Below are positions 8,843 to 16,213 of a DNA stretch of 37,604 bases, piece after piece (the stretch's first letter is position 1; each line of letters begins with the position of its first letter). A model generated the notes under the pieces. That model did not search any database and had not been told where the DNA came from. It saw only the letters and a list, made by a program, of their open reading frames with translations. The stretch lies in assembly GCA_027624315.1 (NCBI GenBank), contig JAQBXX010000013.1, forward strand, positions 1-37,604. The letters are read 5' to 3'. This DNA comes from Pseudomonadota bacterium. GTDB taxonomy: Bacteria; Pseudomonadota; Gammaproteobacteria; SURF-13. Position numbers and translations under genes: made by a program.

Positions 8843-10039
8843 ATGTCAATCATCAAGCTGGAAGAATGCAGAAATCTCACCGGTATCCACGTACTGATTC
8901 GCGCCGACCTCAACGTGCCGATGAAAAACGGCAAGATCACGGATGAAACACGCATCTATGCCACCGTCCCGACCATCGAGTTTTTGATGGCTACGGGCGC
9001 CAAGGTGATGGTGATGTCGCACCTGGGGCGGCCTGAGGAAGGCGTGTACGACGAGAAATATTCTCTGGCGCCGATTGCGGAAAAACTGTCCCAGCATCTG
9101 GGCACCAAGGTGCGCCTGGTCAAGGATTGGCTGAATGGCATGGAGGTGGCGAACGGCGAAGTGGTGCTGTTTGAAAACGTGCGCTTCAACAAGGGTGAAG
9201 AGGATAACGACGACGCGCTGGCCAAAAAGATGGCGGCGTTGTGCGAAGTGTTTGTGATGGATGCCTTTGGCACGGCGCATCGTGCGCAGGCCTCGACGCA
9301 CGGCGTGGCAAAATACGCGCCGGTGGCGTGTGCCGGTCCCCTGCTGTGGAAAGAGCTGAAAGCTCTGAACCTGGCGCTCAAGGATCCGAAGCGCCCCATG
9401 GTCGCCATCGTCGGTGGCTCCAAGGTTTCCACCAAACTCACCGTACTCGAATCGCTGGCCGGTATCGTGGATCAGTTGATTGTGGGTGGCGGTATCGCCA
9501 ACACGTTCATCGCAGCAGCAGGCTACAACGTCGGCAAGTCGTTGTACGAGCCTGACCTGATTCCTACAGCCAAGCGGCTCGCCGAAAGTGCCAAGGCGCG
9601 CGGTGCGGAGATTCCGGTACCGGTGGACGTGGTGTGCGGCAAGGAGTTTTCCGAAACGGCGAAGGCCACGCTGAAAAACGTCGATCAGGTGCAAGACGAT
9701 GACATGATCTTCGATATCGGGCCGAAGACTTCGGCGCGCTTGGCCGAGATACTGGGCAAGGCAGGCACTATCGTGTGGAACGGCCCGGTAGGCGTTTTCG
9801 AGTTCGACCAGTTCGGCGCTGGCACCGAGGCGCTTGCCAAGGCCATCGCTAAGAGCGCAGCCTTCTCGCTTGCAGGCGGCGGCGATACGCTGGCGGCCGT
9901 TTCCAAATACGGCGTCGAGAACCACATCACCTACATTTCCACCGGCGGCGGCGCGTTCCTCGAGTTCCTGGAGGGCAAGACCTTGCCCGCAGTCGCCATT
10001 CTGGAACAGCGTGGTAAACAGGCAGCGACCAGTGACTAG
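8843..10039 (+). CDS. pgk: Phosphoglycerate kinase
   Basis: Transfers phosphate between 1,3-bisphosphoglycerate and ADP, and is the ATP-consuming step after RuBisCO when run in reverse. The 398-residue protein has the family hallmarks [30 protein letters not shown], the [14 protein letters not shown] stretch, [13 protein letters not shown] and the C-terminal [14 protein letters not shown]. The start at 8843 ([12 protein letters not shown]) is chosen over a longer frame because the extra N-terminus is encoded by repeat A3 and an ACAGGGA site lies 10 nt upstream. The C-terminal extension after the conserved EQRGK (residues QAATSD) and the TAG stop fall in the left end of repeat B3. Confidence 0.96.
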   Translation: MSIIKLEECRNLTGIHVLIRADLNVPMKNGKITDETRIYATVPTIEFLMATGAKVMVMSHLGRPEEGVYDEKYSLAPIAEKLSQHLGTKVRLVKDWLNGMEVANGEVVLFENVRFNKGEEDNDDALAKKMAALCEVFVMDAFGTAHRAQASTHGVAKYAPVACAGPLLWKELKALNLALKDPKRPMVAIVGGSKVSTKLTVLESLAGIVDQLIVGGGIANTFIAAAGYNVGKSLYEPDLIPTAKRLAESAKARGAEIPVPVDVVCGKEFSETAKATLKNVDQVQDDDMIFDIGPKTSARLAEILGKAGTIVWNGPVGVFEFDQFGAGTEALAKAIAKSAAFSLAGGGDTLAAVSKYGVENHITYISTGGGAFLEFLEGKTLPAVAILEQRGKQAATSD

Positions 10040-10134
10040 CCAAAAACCATTCAGCACCCAACTGTGTGCAGGTTTGTTTTTGCCACTTGCCACTTGCCAC
10101 TTGTTACTTGCCACTGTAGTTATGCCACTGTAGT
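10024..10134. repeat. Family B heptamer-armed inverted repeat (copy B3)
   Basis: The element overlaps the 3' end of pgk and runs to the base before the pyk start. The short left arm (agtgact, agcc) includes the pgk TAG. The right arm is a run of 7-mers: tgccact three times, tgttact, tgccact. Two copies of a tgccactgtagt unit then end at the pyk ATG. The two arms are less symmetric than in other copies. Confidence 0.75.
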
Positions 10135-10135
10135 C

Positions 10136-11581
10136 ATGCAACGTCGAACTAAAATTGTCGCTACGCTCGGTCCTGCCACCGATGACCCCAAGGTACTGGA
10201 TCAGATGATCGAGGCCGGGCTGGACGTGGTGCGCCTCAATTTCTCGCACGGTAGCGCGGAAGAGCATCGCATGCGCGCCGAAAACGCCTCCAACCACGCC
10301 CGCGCCTACGGCCGCCACATCGGCGTGCTCGCCGACCTGCAGGGGCCGAAGATACGCATCGAGCGGTTCAAGAACACGCACGTGACACTGGAAGAAGGTG
10401 CGCAGTTTACCCTCAGTACCGAGTGGGACTCCGAGGGCGGTACCGAAGAGGGCGTGGGTATCAGTTACCGCGAACTCGTCAATGACGTGAAGCGCGGCGA
10501 CACCCTGCTGTTGGACGACGGGCGCATCGTGCTGTGGGTGGATCAGGTCACGGCCAGTGAAATCAAATGCCGCGTGGTAGTGGGCGGTGATTTGTCGAAC
10601 AACAAGGGCATCAATCGTCAGGGCGGTGGTCTGTCGGCGCGTGCGCTTACCAACAAAGACCGAGCAGATATCAAGACTGCCGCCGGCATGCAGGTGGATT
10701 ATCTCGCGGTGTCATTCCCGCGCAGCGCCGCCGACATCCACGAGGCGCGTCAGTTGTTGCGCGACGCGGGCGGGCAGGGCGGCATCGTGGCGAAGATCGA
10801 GCGCGCCGAAGCGGTGGCCGCCATCGAGGAAATCATCGAGGCCTCCGATGCGGTGATGATCGCGCGCGGCGATCTCGGTGTCGAGATTGGCGACGCTGGA
10901 CTGCCGCCGGTGCAGAAACACATCATCCGTCTCGCGCGCACCATGAACCGTGTGGTAATTACCGCGACGCAGATGATGGAGTCCATGATCGAGAACCAGA
11001 TTCCCACCCGCGCCGAGGTGTTTGATGTCGCCAATGCGGTGCTGGACGGCACCGACGCCGTGATGCTCTCCGCCGAGACTGCCTCCGGGAAATATCCCGC
11101 CAAGGCCGTGGCGGCGATGGATCGCGTCTGTCGCGAGGCCGAGAAGCAGCTTGCGGTGCGCATTTCCGACCATCGCATCAACACCGAGTTCAAGTACATC
11201 GACGAGGCCATTGCGATGGCCTCCATGTATACGGCGAACCACTTGGGTGCGAAGGCCATCATCGCGCTCACCGAATCCGGCTCCACGCCGCTGTGGATGT
11301 CGCGCATCAGTTCCGGCATTCCGATTTATGCCTTGACGAAACATGCCGCTACGCGCCGCAAGGTCACTCTCTATCGCGGGGTTTATCCCGTGAGCTTTGA
11401 CCTGCTCAGCACCAATCATGCCGAGGTCAACAAGGAGGCGGTGGATGAGCTGGTACGGCGCGGCGCAGTGCGTACCGGCGATCTCGTTATCATCACCAAG
11501 GGTGATCTCATGGGTGTGCATGGCGGCACCAACGCGATGAAGATCGTGCGCGTGGGGGATATGGTTGAGGTTGGCGCTTGA
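10136..11581 (+). CDS. pyk: Pyruvate kinase
   Basis: Converts phosphoenolpyruvate and ADP to pyruvate and ATP. The 481-residue product carries RRTKIVATLGPAT at the N-terminus, VVRLNFSHG, the active-site GGIVAKIERAEAV and the signature MIARGDLGVEIG, followed by the ITATQMMESMI helix and the C-terminal allosteric domain. The start at 10136 is set by homology (MQRRTKIVATLGP). No Shine-Dalgarno sequence precedes it, because repeat B3 occupies the leader up to the ATG. The frame is open upstream through the repeat to a GTG at 10064, which would add a hydrophobic, repeat-encoded leader. A glycolytic enzyme inside a Calvin-type block is usual in Chromatiales. Confidence 0.95.
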   Translation: MQRRTKIVATLGPATDDPKVLDQMIEAGLDVVRLNFSHGSAEEHRMRAENASNHARAYGRHIGVLADLQGPKIRIERFKNTHVTLEEGAQFTLSTEWDSEGGTEEGVGISYRELVNDVKRGDTLLLDDGRIVLWVDQVTASEIKCRVVVGGDLSNNKGINRQGGGLSARALTNKDRADIKTAAGMQVDYLAVSFPRSAADIHEARQLLRDAGGQGGIVAKIERAEAVAAIEEIIEASDAVMIARGDLGVEIGDAGLPPVQKHIIRLARTMNRVVITATQMMESMIENQIPTRAEVFDVANAVLDGTDAVMLSAETASGKYPAKAVAAMDRVCREAEKQLAVRISDHRINTEFKYIDEAIAMASMYTANHLGAKAIIALTESGSTPLWMSRISSGIPIYALTKHAATRRKVTLYRGVYPVSFDLLSTNHAEVNKEAVDELVRRGAVRTGDLVIITKGDLMGVHGGTNAMKIVRVGDMVEVGA

Positions 11582-11594
11582 TGAGTCTATAAAA

Positions 11595-11729
11595 TCCAAC
11601 GCAAAGACGCAAAGATGTAAAAATATGGTTAAAAAATTTCCCGATGCGGTCGTAAAACTATACGCATTACTTGATTAAATCAAAAATTTTGTCTGGCTGT
11701 TCTTTGCGTCTTCGCGTCTTTGCATTAGA
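11595..11729. repeat. Family A octamer-armed inverted repeat (copy A4)
   Basis: Hairpin between pyk and fba. Left arm: ccaacgcaaag, acgcaaag. Right arm: tctttgcg, tcttcgcg, tctttgcattag. The loop is the longest of the set (about 80 bases, AT-rich). Confidence 0.85.
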
Positions 11730-11747
11730 TTGCTAAAAGGGTACTAT
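11720..11747 (+). promoter_or_regulatory. Candidate sigma70 promoter for fba
   Basis: TTGCAT (11720-11725), a 16-nt spacer and TACTAT (11742-11747) lie 55 bp upstream of the fba start. Both hexamers match the consensus at 4/6. The -35 hexamer is the last unit of the right arm of repeat A4. The predicted transcript would have a leader of roughly 45 nt. Confidence 0.4.
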
Positions 11748-11801
11748 ATAAGACACTCAGCCCGCAGTTTACCGGATTACGAATAGCTTAAGGAGGTACC
11801 A

Positions 11802-12899
11802 ATGGCTCTTATCTCAATGCGTCAACTACTGGATCATGCTGCGGAACACGGCTACGGTGTGCCCGCGTACAACGTCAACAACATGGAGCAGATGCACTCC
11901 ATCATGCAGGCCGCCGATGCGGTCGGCGCACCGGTCATCATGCAGGCCTCGGCGGGCGCACGCTCTTACGCGGGCGAGCCGTTCCTGCGTCATCTGATGT
12001 GGGCGGCGGTCGAGATGTATCCGCACATTCCCGTCGTCATGCATCAGGATCACGGCGCCTCGGCGGCGGTGTGCATACGTTCGATCCAGAGCGGTTTCAC
12101 CTCGGTGATGATGGACGGTTCGCTGAAAGAAGACATGAAGACACCGGCCTCGTATGAGTACAACGCCGAGGTCACGCGCAAGGTGGTCGAAGTCGCCCAC
12201 GCCTGCGGCGTGTCGGTGGAGGGTGAACTGGGTTGCCTGGGTTCGCTGGAGAGCGGCAAGATGGGCGAGGAAGACGGCCACGGTTCCGACGAGACACTGG
12301 ATCACTCCATGTTGCTCACCGATCCGGAAGAAGCCGCACAGTTTGTCGCTGATACCAAAGTAGACAGCCTGGCCATTGCCATCGGCACCAGCCATGGCGC
12401 GTACAAATTCACGCGTCCGCCCACCGGCGATATTCTGGCCATTGAGCGCATCAAGGAAATCCATGCGCGCATTCCCGACACTCACCTCGTCATGCACGGT
12501 TCGTCCTCCGTGCCGCAGGAGTGGCTGGAGATCATCAACAAATACGGCGGCGACATCCGCGAGACCTACGGCGTGCCGGTGAAGGAAATTCAGGAAGGCA
12601 TCAAACACGGCGTGCGCAAGGTCAATATCGACACCGATCTGCGTCTTGCCGCCACCGGCGCGATGCGCAAGGCGATGGCGGAAGACCCGTCCGAGTTCGA
12701 TCCGCGCAAATTCTTCAAGGCCGCCACCAAGGCTATGATGGAAATCTGCAAGCTGCGCTACGAGGCGTTCGGCTGCGCGGGACAGGCGGCCAAGATCAAG
12801 CCCATCCACCTGGATACGATGGTGAAGCGTTACAGTAAAGGCGAACTCGACCCGCGCGTCACGGCGGGCAAGGCGCAAGCAGCAGCGGGCAAACGCTAA
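11802..12899 (+). CDS. fba: Fructose-bisphosphate aldolase, class II (CbbA/Calvin-cycle subtype)
   Basis: Zinc-dependent aldolase joining dihydroxyacetone phosphate to glyceraldehyde 3-phosphate or erythrose 4-phosphate. The 365-residue protein has the N-terminal [10 protein letters not shown], the HQDHG metal and substrate motif, the [17 protein letters not shown] block characteristic of the Calvin-cycle (CbbA-like) subfamily, GTSHGAYK, and [10 protein letters not shown] for phosphate and metal binding. A near-perfect AAGGAGGT ribosome-binding site precedes the ATG, the strongest in the window. It is the last gene of the tkt-gap-pgk-pyk-fba block and is followed by a clear terminator. Confidence 0.96.
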   Translation: MALISMRQLLDHAAEHGYGVPAYNVNNMEQMHSIMQAADAVGAPVIMQASAGARSYAGEPFLRHLMWAAVEMYPHIPVVMHQDHGASAAVCIRSIQSGFTSVMMDGSLKEDMKTPASYEYNAEVTRKVVEVAHACGVSVEGELGCLGSLESGKMGEEDGHGSDETLDHSMLLTDPEEAAQFVADTKVDSLAIAIGTSHGAYKFTRPPTGDILAIERIKEIHARIPDTHLVMHGSSSVPQEWLEIINKYGGDIRETYGVPVKEIQEGIKHGVRKVNIDTDLRLAATGAMRKAMAEDPSEFDPRKFFKAATKAMMEICKLRYEAFGCAGQAAKIKPIHLDTMVKRYSKGELDPRVTAGKAQAAAGKR

Positions 12900-12930
12900 A
12901 CCTTCAGCAGAGGTTTTTGTGGCGCATTAA

Positions 12931-12964
12931 AAAAGCCCCGTGGAGAAATCCACGGGGCTTTTGT
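12931..12964. terminator. Rho-independent terminator after fba
   Basis: AAAAGCCCCGTGGA, a short loop (GAAA), then TCCACGGGGCTTTT form a 14-bp perfect stem flanked by an A-run and a T-run. It is symmetric, so it can also serve transcripts entering from the minus-strand side. Confidence 0.93.
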
Positions 12965-13015
12965 TTTCAGCCTGCGCTGAGAAAGGTTACCGTGGTAAAT
13001 TCGGGCTGGTTAAGT

Positions 13016-13097
13016 CGCGTAGGGTGGGCAGACAGGGTTTCGTCTGCCCACGCTGTTTTGAATCCGCGTGGGCACAAAAACGTGCCCACCCTACGTG
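13016..13097. repeat. REP-like inverted repeat with GTAG foot (family D)
   Basis: GTAGGGTGGGCAGAC pairs with GTCTGCCCACGC close by, and a second pair (CGTGGGCAC and GTGCCCACCCTACG) closes the outer stem. The element starts with GTAG and ends with its complement CTAC, the arrangement of REP elements processed by REP-associated tyrosine transposases. It fills the centre of a 330-bp gap between fba and the VKOR fusion; the rest of the gap (13098-13229) shows only a loose dyad around agacggt/accgtct. Confidence 0.75.
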
Positions 13098-13229
13098 GCT
13101 CAGGGGAGTTTTAGTAGTGTGACCTGATGCAGTTGTAGGTAGACGGTAAAGCCAATCCAGCTGGCCAAAAGCCGATTATATTGTATTCCGTCACCGTCTA
13201 GTCAAAAGTAAGTTAAGGCGCCTCCCGGG

Positions 13230-14558
13230 TTACAGGCGAGGTGTGCTGGGCGCCGGTAACACGAGGAAGCCCGGGTCGGTGTCCTTGCCCTCGGCCATGA
13301 TGAGCCCAAAGATGAAGGCGGGCACGGCGGTTCCTTTGCGTCCATTGATGACGACGAGGGGTGTGCCTTCGATCTGGTATTTTTCCGCAAGCTCGATGTC
13401 TTCCTTGAGCACGCTGGCAGTGGCGGGGGAGTTGACGCAGCCTTCGATTGCCTTGCGCCGTGCACTGTCGTCGTTCGCGGCAATGGTCCAGATGCGGTTT
13501 ATAGTGAGACTGGCCTGGTCCTTGAACATGGTTGAGCGCACGCGGCTGAACTCAGGCGTGCCGCGCAGGCATATCTGTATCTTGGCGGCGAGGCAACTGA
13601 CGCCGCCGGAGCTGCGCTGGATCGAGGGATTGCATTCGCTGTCGAGCGGGTAATGACGTGCCTCTTCGCTCCAGGTGCCCGGCGGTGTGATGCCGCGGAT
13701 CTCTTCCAGCGCGGCCTCAAGTTGCTGGCAGTGCGAACAGCGGATGTCGGTCCACTCGGTGATGTGTACCGGCGCGTTCACCGGGCCGAAGCTGGTGCGC
13801 TGGGCGTCTGCGGCGATGACCAGGGGTTTGGATTTGCGGTAGATGTCGAGCGAGTCGCTGGTGGCCTGCTGGACGCCGGCGGGCAGCGAGTTTAAAAATT
13901 TCACCAGCGGACTCACCGGCGCCTGTGCGTTTGCTTCTTTCAGCACGGTGGATATCTTGGCGGTGCTCAAGTCCTCGCGCGGGGTATGCAGGCCGGGATA
14001 GATCAGCGCCGAGAGCGTCACGATCAGCACGGCGCCGCTTTTGAGCGTAGCCTGCAACCAGTGCGGAGCGCCGGCGGAAAGTCGCGCATAGGCGAGCCAT
14101 GCGGCGGCGGCGACCAGCACGTAAAACAGCACGCAGGTGGGGCAGAAGGTCTGGATGGCAAAGCTGTAGCCGAGCAGCGAAAGCGCGATCAATGCGCCTG
14201 CTCCGGTGACGATGCGCAAGGCCTGCACGGTGTCGTTCATGGCGGTTCCCTTGGTGGTTTGGTAACGCAACATGCCCGCGAGCACCAGTACCACAATGCT
14301 CCACGCCAGGCCCCAGCCCGCGATAGGCAAGCCGCTCGTCTGGTGGACGGCGTGGGCCAGCGGCGAGTTCCACACCCCGGCGCAGTCGAAGGTGGCGCTG
14401 AACGAGCATAGCGGCGCGGTGCCGCGCACGCGCAATAAGTAGAGCTCGACCCATTGGTACGTCGTGAGCAGAACGCTGAGCGATGCTACGCCGATCAGAA
14501 GCAGTGCGCTCAGCGCCTCACGGACGCGCTGTGGTTGAATGGCAGAATGTGATGGCAT
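13230..14558 (-). CDS. VKOR-DsbA-like fusion, disulfide-bond-forming membrane protein
   Basis: A 442-residue fusion. Residues 1-190 are a VKOR (vitamin K epoxide reductase) membrane domain: about five hydrophobic helices, the loop cysteine pair Cys51 and Cys59 (CSFSATFDC), the following W-N-S-P, and the quinone-side CPTC motif at 139-142. Residues about 245-430 are a DsbA/thioredoxin-like domain with redox motif CSHC (274-277) and a cis-Pro loop (GTPLVV). The expected role is oxidation of cysteines in exported proteins, with electrons passed from the DsbA-like domain through VKOR to quinone, replacing separate DsbA and DsbB. The thioredoxin domain also contains extra cysteines (near 320-340 and 385). 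It stands alone, transcribed against both flanks. Confidence 0.88.
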   Translation of the reverse strand: MPSHSAIQPQRVREALSALLLIGVASLSVLLTTYQWVELYLLRVRGTAPLCSFSATFDCAGVWNSPLAHAVHQTSGLPIAGWGLAWSIVVLVLAGMLRYQTTKGTAMNDTVQALRIVTGAGALIALSLLGYSFAIQTFCPTCVLFYVLVAAAAWLAYARLSAGAPHWLQATLKSGAVLIVTLSALIYPGLHTPREDLSTAKISTVLKEANAQAPVSPLVKFLNSLPAGVQQATSDSLDIYRKSKPLVIAADAQRTSFGPVNAPVHITEWTDIRCSHCQQLEAALEEIRGITPPGTWSEEARHYPLDSECNPSIQRSSGGVSCLAAKIQICLRGTPEFSRVRSTMFKDQASLTINRIWTIAANDDSARRKAIEGCVNSPATASVLKEDIELAEKYQIEGTPLVVINGRKGTAVPAFIFGLIMAEGKDTDPGFLVLPAPSTPRL

Positions 14559-14714
14559 GGTGTCTCTCTTTAGCGGACAACCGTGTGACTCTAGCAGAGT
14601 TGTATCAGGTCAGACAAGACACGCATGGCGCGATGCAGGTGGTGGCGCAGATCAAAAGGGTGATACTCAGGGGTTACAAAGTAAGGCTACATTATTTTAC
14701 AGGTGACTTCCGGA

Positions 14715-14793
14715 GTAAAAACCCTGTTTACTCTACCCGCACCCTGTCCCGCCCCCTAAAAAAGGGGGGCGGAGACGCGGCGGAAAGTGTAGT
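14715..14793. repeat. Family E repeat (GC-rich inverted repeat, copy E1)
   Basis: Element with a shared core: ccctgtt-actct, caccctgtcccgccccct, aaa, a GGGGCGG-type complement and gcggaaagtgta. The pairing is CCGCCCC with GGGGCGG across a short A-rich loop. Three copies occur (E1-E3), each just upstream of a gene start. The preceding hairpin G present in copies 2 and 3 is decayed here. Confidence 0.75.
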
Positions 14794-14825
14794 CTTATTT
14801 ATTGATCTATCAGTAGCATTACGCC

Positions 14826-15221
14826 ATGTTCACCGCAGGCACTGTTATAGCCGCTACGGTCATTTACCTTCTCATGCTCGCCGCGTTTTTCTCGGCGCGT
14901 CAGCGCCGCTTTCATGTCCCGGTGATGGTAGGCGCGATGGTGTTTGATTTCATGATGCCGTTTTATCTTTACCTTACCAAGGACTGGTATAGAAGGCTGA
15001 TCACGGAGGGCGAGCTGACTTCATTCCTGCTCTGGACCCACCTGCTGCTGGTACTGACGCTCTATATGCTGTATGCCATGCAGATTCAAAGTGCGCGCCG
15101 CATCCTGCGAGGTGAGTTGAGTTTGCGCACTGATCATCGGGCCCAGGGCAAGGCCGTACTGCTGGTGCGTGCGCTGGTGATCGCAACCGGCGCGCTCATG
15201 GTGGAGACGCCGAAGCACTGA
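14826..15221 (+). CDS. Small integral membrane protein, unknown function
   Basis: A 131-residue protein with three or four predicted hydrophobic helices (about residues 3-22, 31-50, 64-86 and 108-124) and basic loops between them. It has no cysteine motif. The pattern of a short membrane bundle with conserved His (WTHLLLVLTLYMLY; DHRAQGK) faintly recalls the DUF420-type small membrane proteins, but I would not assign it. The translation start is uncertain: no clear ribosome-binding site precedes the ATG. It lies between the VKOR fusion and the rubrerythrin cluster and may belong to neither. Confidence 0.6.
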   Translation: MFTAGTVIAATVIYLLMLAAFFSARQRRFHVPVMVGAMVFDFMMPFYLYLTKDWYRRLITEGELTSFLLWTHLLLVLTLYMLYAMQIQSARRILRGELSLRTDHRAQGKAVLLVRALVIATGALMVETPKH

Positions 15222-15229
15222 GACGCCGG

Positions 15230-15346
15230 TCAGGTGTCGAGCAATCCATGCGGCACGGTGAGCTTGTGCTTGGCGATGCGCTGCGTAGCGCCGTGGTCGA
15301 GATAGTGACTATCCCCCAGCACTGCCGCATCGGCAGGTATCTTCAT
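15230..15346 (-). CDS. Possible 38-residue peptide or gene remnant
   Basis: Minus-strand frame of 38 codons from ATG (43 from an upstream GTG), ending 9 bp past the membrane-protein stop. The reading (MKIPADAAVLGDSHYLDHG...) has balanced composition and no low-complexity stretch, so it looks like real coding sequence, perhaps the 3' end of a lost gene. I do not recognise the family. It lies in the 400-bp gap between the membrane protein and rubrerythrin. Confidence 0.25.
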   Translation of the reverse strand: MKIPADAAVLGDSHYLDHGATQRIAKHKLTVPHGLLDT

Positions 15347-15457
15347 AGGCTCTATCTGCACAGATCTCCGTCTCTTGTTGGTCTGAGGCTGCTCCTGTTA
15401 TTATCGGTTTATCCCGCCTGTAACTTTAAAGACCGCACTAGGCTGGGGAAGCTATAG

Positions 15458-15472
15458 GGCCCTGTTGCAAAG
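15458..15472 (+). mobile_element. Solo IS6-family-like terminal inverted repeat
   Basis: GGCCCTGTTGCAAAG matches the left ends of IS6-family elements (IS26 GGCACTGTTGCAAA; IS6100 GGCTCTGTTGCAAAG) with a single difference. No transposase or second end is visible, so this would be a relic. A 15-base match to a remembered motif is suggestive only. Confidence 0.4.
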
Positions 15473-15506
15473 AGGTTGAGGCGCGGGGTTGCGGCTCTCA
15501 CCGGCT

Positions 15507-15535
15507 TTGACTTGCCGAATATCCGGGTGTAAACT
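15507..15535 (+). promoter_or_regulatory. Candidate sigma70 promoter of the rubrerythrin gene
   Basis: TTGACT (15507-15512), a 17-nt spacer and TAAACT (15530-15535) give 5/6 and 4/6 matches at optimal spacing, with predicted transcription start near 15542. It lies about 88 bp upstream of the rubrerythrin start. Confidence 0.6.
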
Positions 15536-15543
15536 GTCGCTAG

Positions 15544-15562
15544 ATTTAGACGTGGTCTAAAT
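15544..15562. promoter_or_regulatory. Palindromic operator at the rubrerythrin promoter
   Basis: ATTTAGAC, GTG, GTCTAAAT is a perfect 8-bp inverted repeat with a 3-bp centre, starting 9 bp after the -10 box and covering the predicted transcription start. That is a classic repressor position. The half-site recalls Rrf2-family (IscR-like) sites, which would suit an oxidative-stress gene, but the regulator is not in the window and the assignment is inference. Confidence 0.55.
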
Positions 15563-15622
15563 ACAGGAGGCCGTCACTAGTCTGCGGCTGCGTATTAATA
15601 TCAACTTGTGTGAGGAAGTGCT

Positions 15623-16042
15623 ATGCAACTCAAAGGCAGCAAAACCCATGACAATCTGAAGGCCGCCTTCGCGGGCGAGTCTCAAGCCAACCGCCGTTAT
15701 CTCTACTTCGCCGCCAAGGCCGATGTCGAGGGTTATAACGACGTGTCCGCCGTATTCCGCTCCACCGCCGAGGGTGAAACCGGCCATGCGCACGGCCATC
15801 TGGAGTATATGGAGGCCTGCGGCGACCCGGCCACCGATCTTCCCATCGGCCCCACCAGTGATAACCTGAAGGCCGCGATAGCGGGCGAGACCCACGAGTA
15901 CACCGATATGTACCCAGGCATGTCCCAGGCCGCGCGCGGTGAAGGTTTCGGCGAGATCGCCGACTGGTTCGAGACACTCGCCAAGGCCGAACGTTCGCAC
16001 GCCAACCGCTTCCAGAAGGCGCTCGACAGCTTAGACAAATAA
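15623..16042 (+). CDS. Rubrerythrin (ferritin-like domain only)
   Basis: A 139-residue diiron peroxidase that reduces hydrogen peroxide in the cytosol. The two half-ferritin repeats are visible: [11 protein letters not shown] with Glu19 and [10 protein letters not shown] (Glu52, His55), then [11 protein letters not shown] (Glu89, Glu92) and [11 protein letters not shown] (Glu123, His126), giving the full set of carboxylate and histidine ligands. The C-terminal rubredoxin domain (two CxxC) of classical rubrerythrin is absent, so electrons must come from another protein; the adjacent Fe-S protein is a candidate. A GAGGAA ribosome-binding site precedes the ATG. It is first gene of the cluster with Fe-S protein, EncFtn-like protein and DUF3501, and has its own promoter, operator and terminator. 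Confidence 0.93.
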   Translation: MQLKGSKTHDNLKAAFAGESQANRRYLYFAAKADVEGYNDVSAVFRSTAEGETGHAHGHLEYMEACGDPATDLPIGPTSDNLKAAIAGETHEYTDMYPGMSQAARGEGFGEIADWFETLAKAERSHANRFQKALDSLDK

Positions 16043-16045
16043 GTT

Positions 16046-16204
16046 AAAGGCAGATACAAGATACAAGTTGCAAGATACAAGTAAAAGCGGGGCCGTCTTG
16101 TGCGGCCCCGTATTTGTTCAAAGGGAGTTACAAGAGTAAAGATGCCATGAGGTAAGGCAGGACAATAGTTTGTAACTTGTATCTTTACTCTTTTATCTTT
16201 TCTC
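16046..16204. repeat. Family F heptamer-armed inverted repeat
   Basis: The outer left arm is a run of 7-mers (gatacaa, gatacaa, gttgcaa, gatacaa, gtaaaag). The right arm is the complementary kind (cttgtat, ctttact, cttttat, ctttt) and ends 10 bp before the next start codon. An inner pair (gttacaa/ttgtaac and gagtaaagat/atctttactc) also forms. The rubrerythrin terminator is enclosed between the arms. Confidence 0.75.
16088..16118 (+). terminator. Rho-independent terminator after rubrerythrin
   Basis: CGGGGCCG and CGGCCCCG form a perfect 8-bp GC stem with a 7-nt loop, followed by the T-rich tatttgtt. Confidence 0.8.
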
Positions 16205-16213
16205 TGAGGTTAT

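Noticed and set aside
8843-10039. Longer pgk starting at 8795
   Set aside because: The extra N-terminus is encoded by repeat A3 and a better site with ACAGGGA precedes 8843.
15248-15457. Small plus-strand coding frame of 69 codons
   Set aside because: No ribosome-binding site and composition unlike a protein; the opposite strand looks more coding-like.
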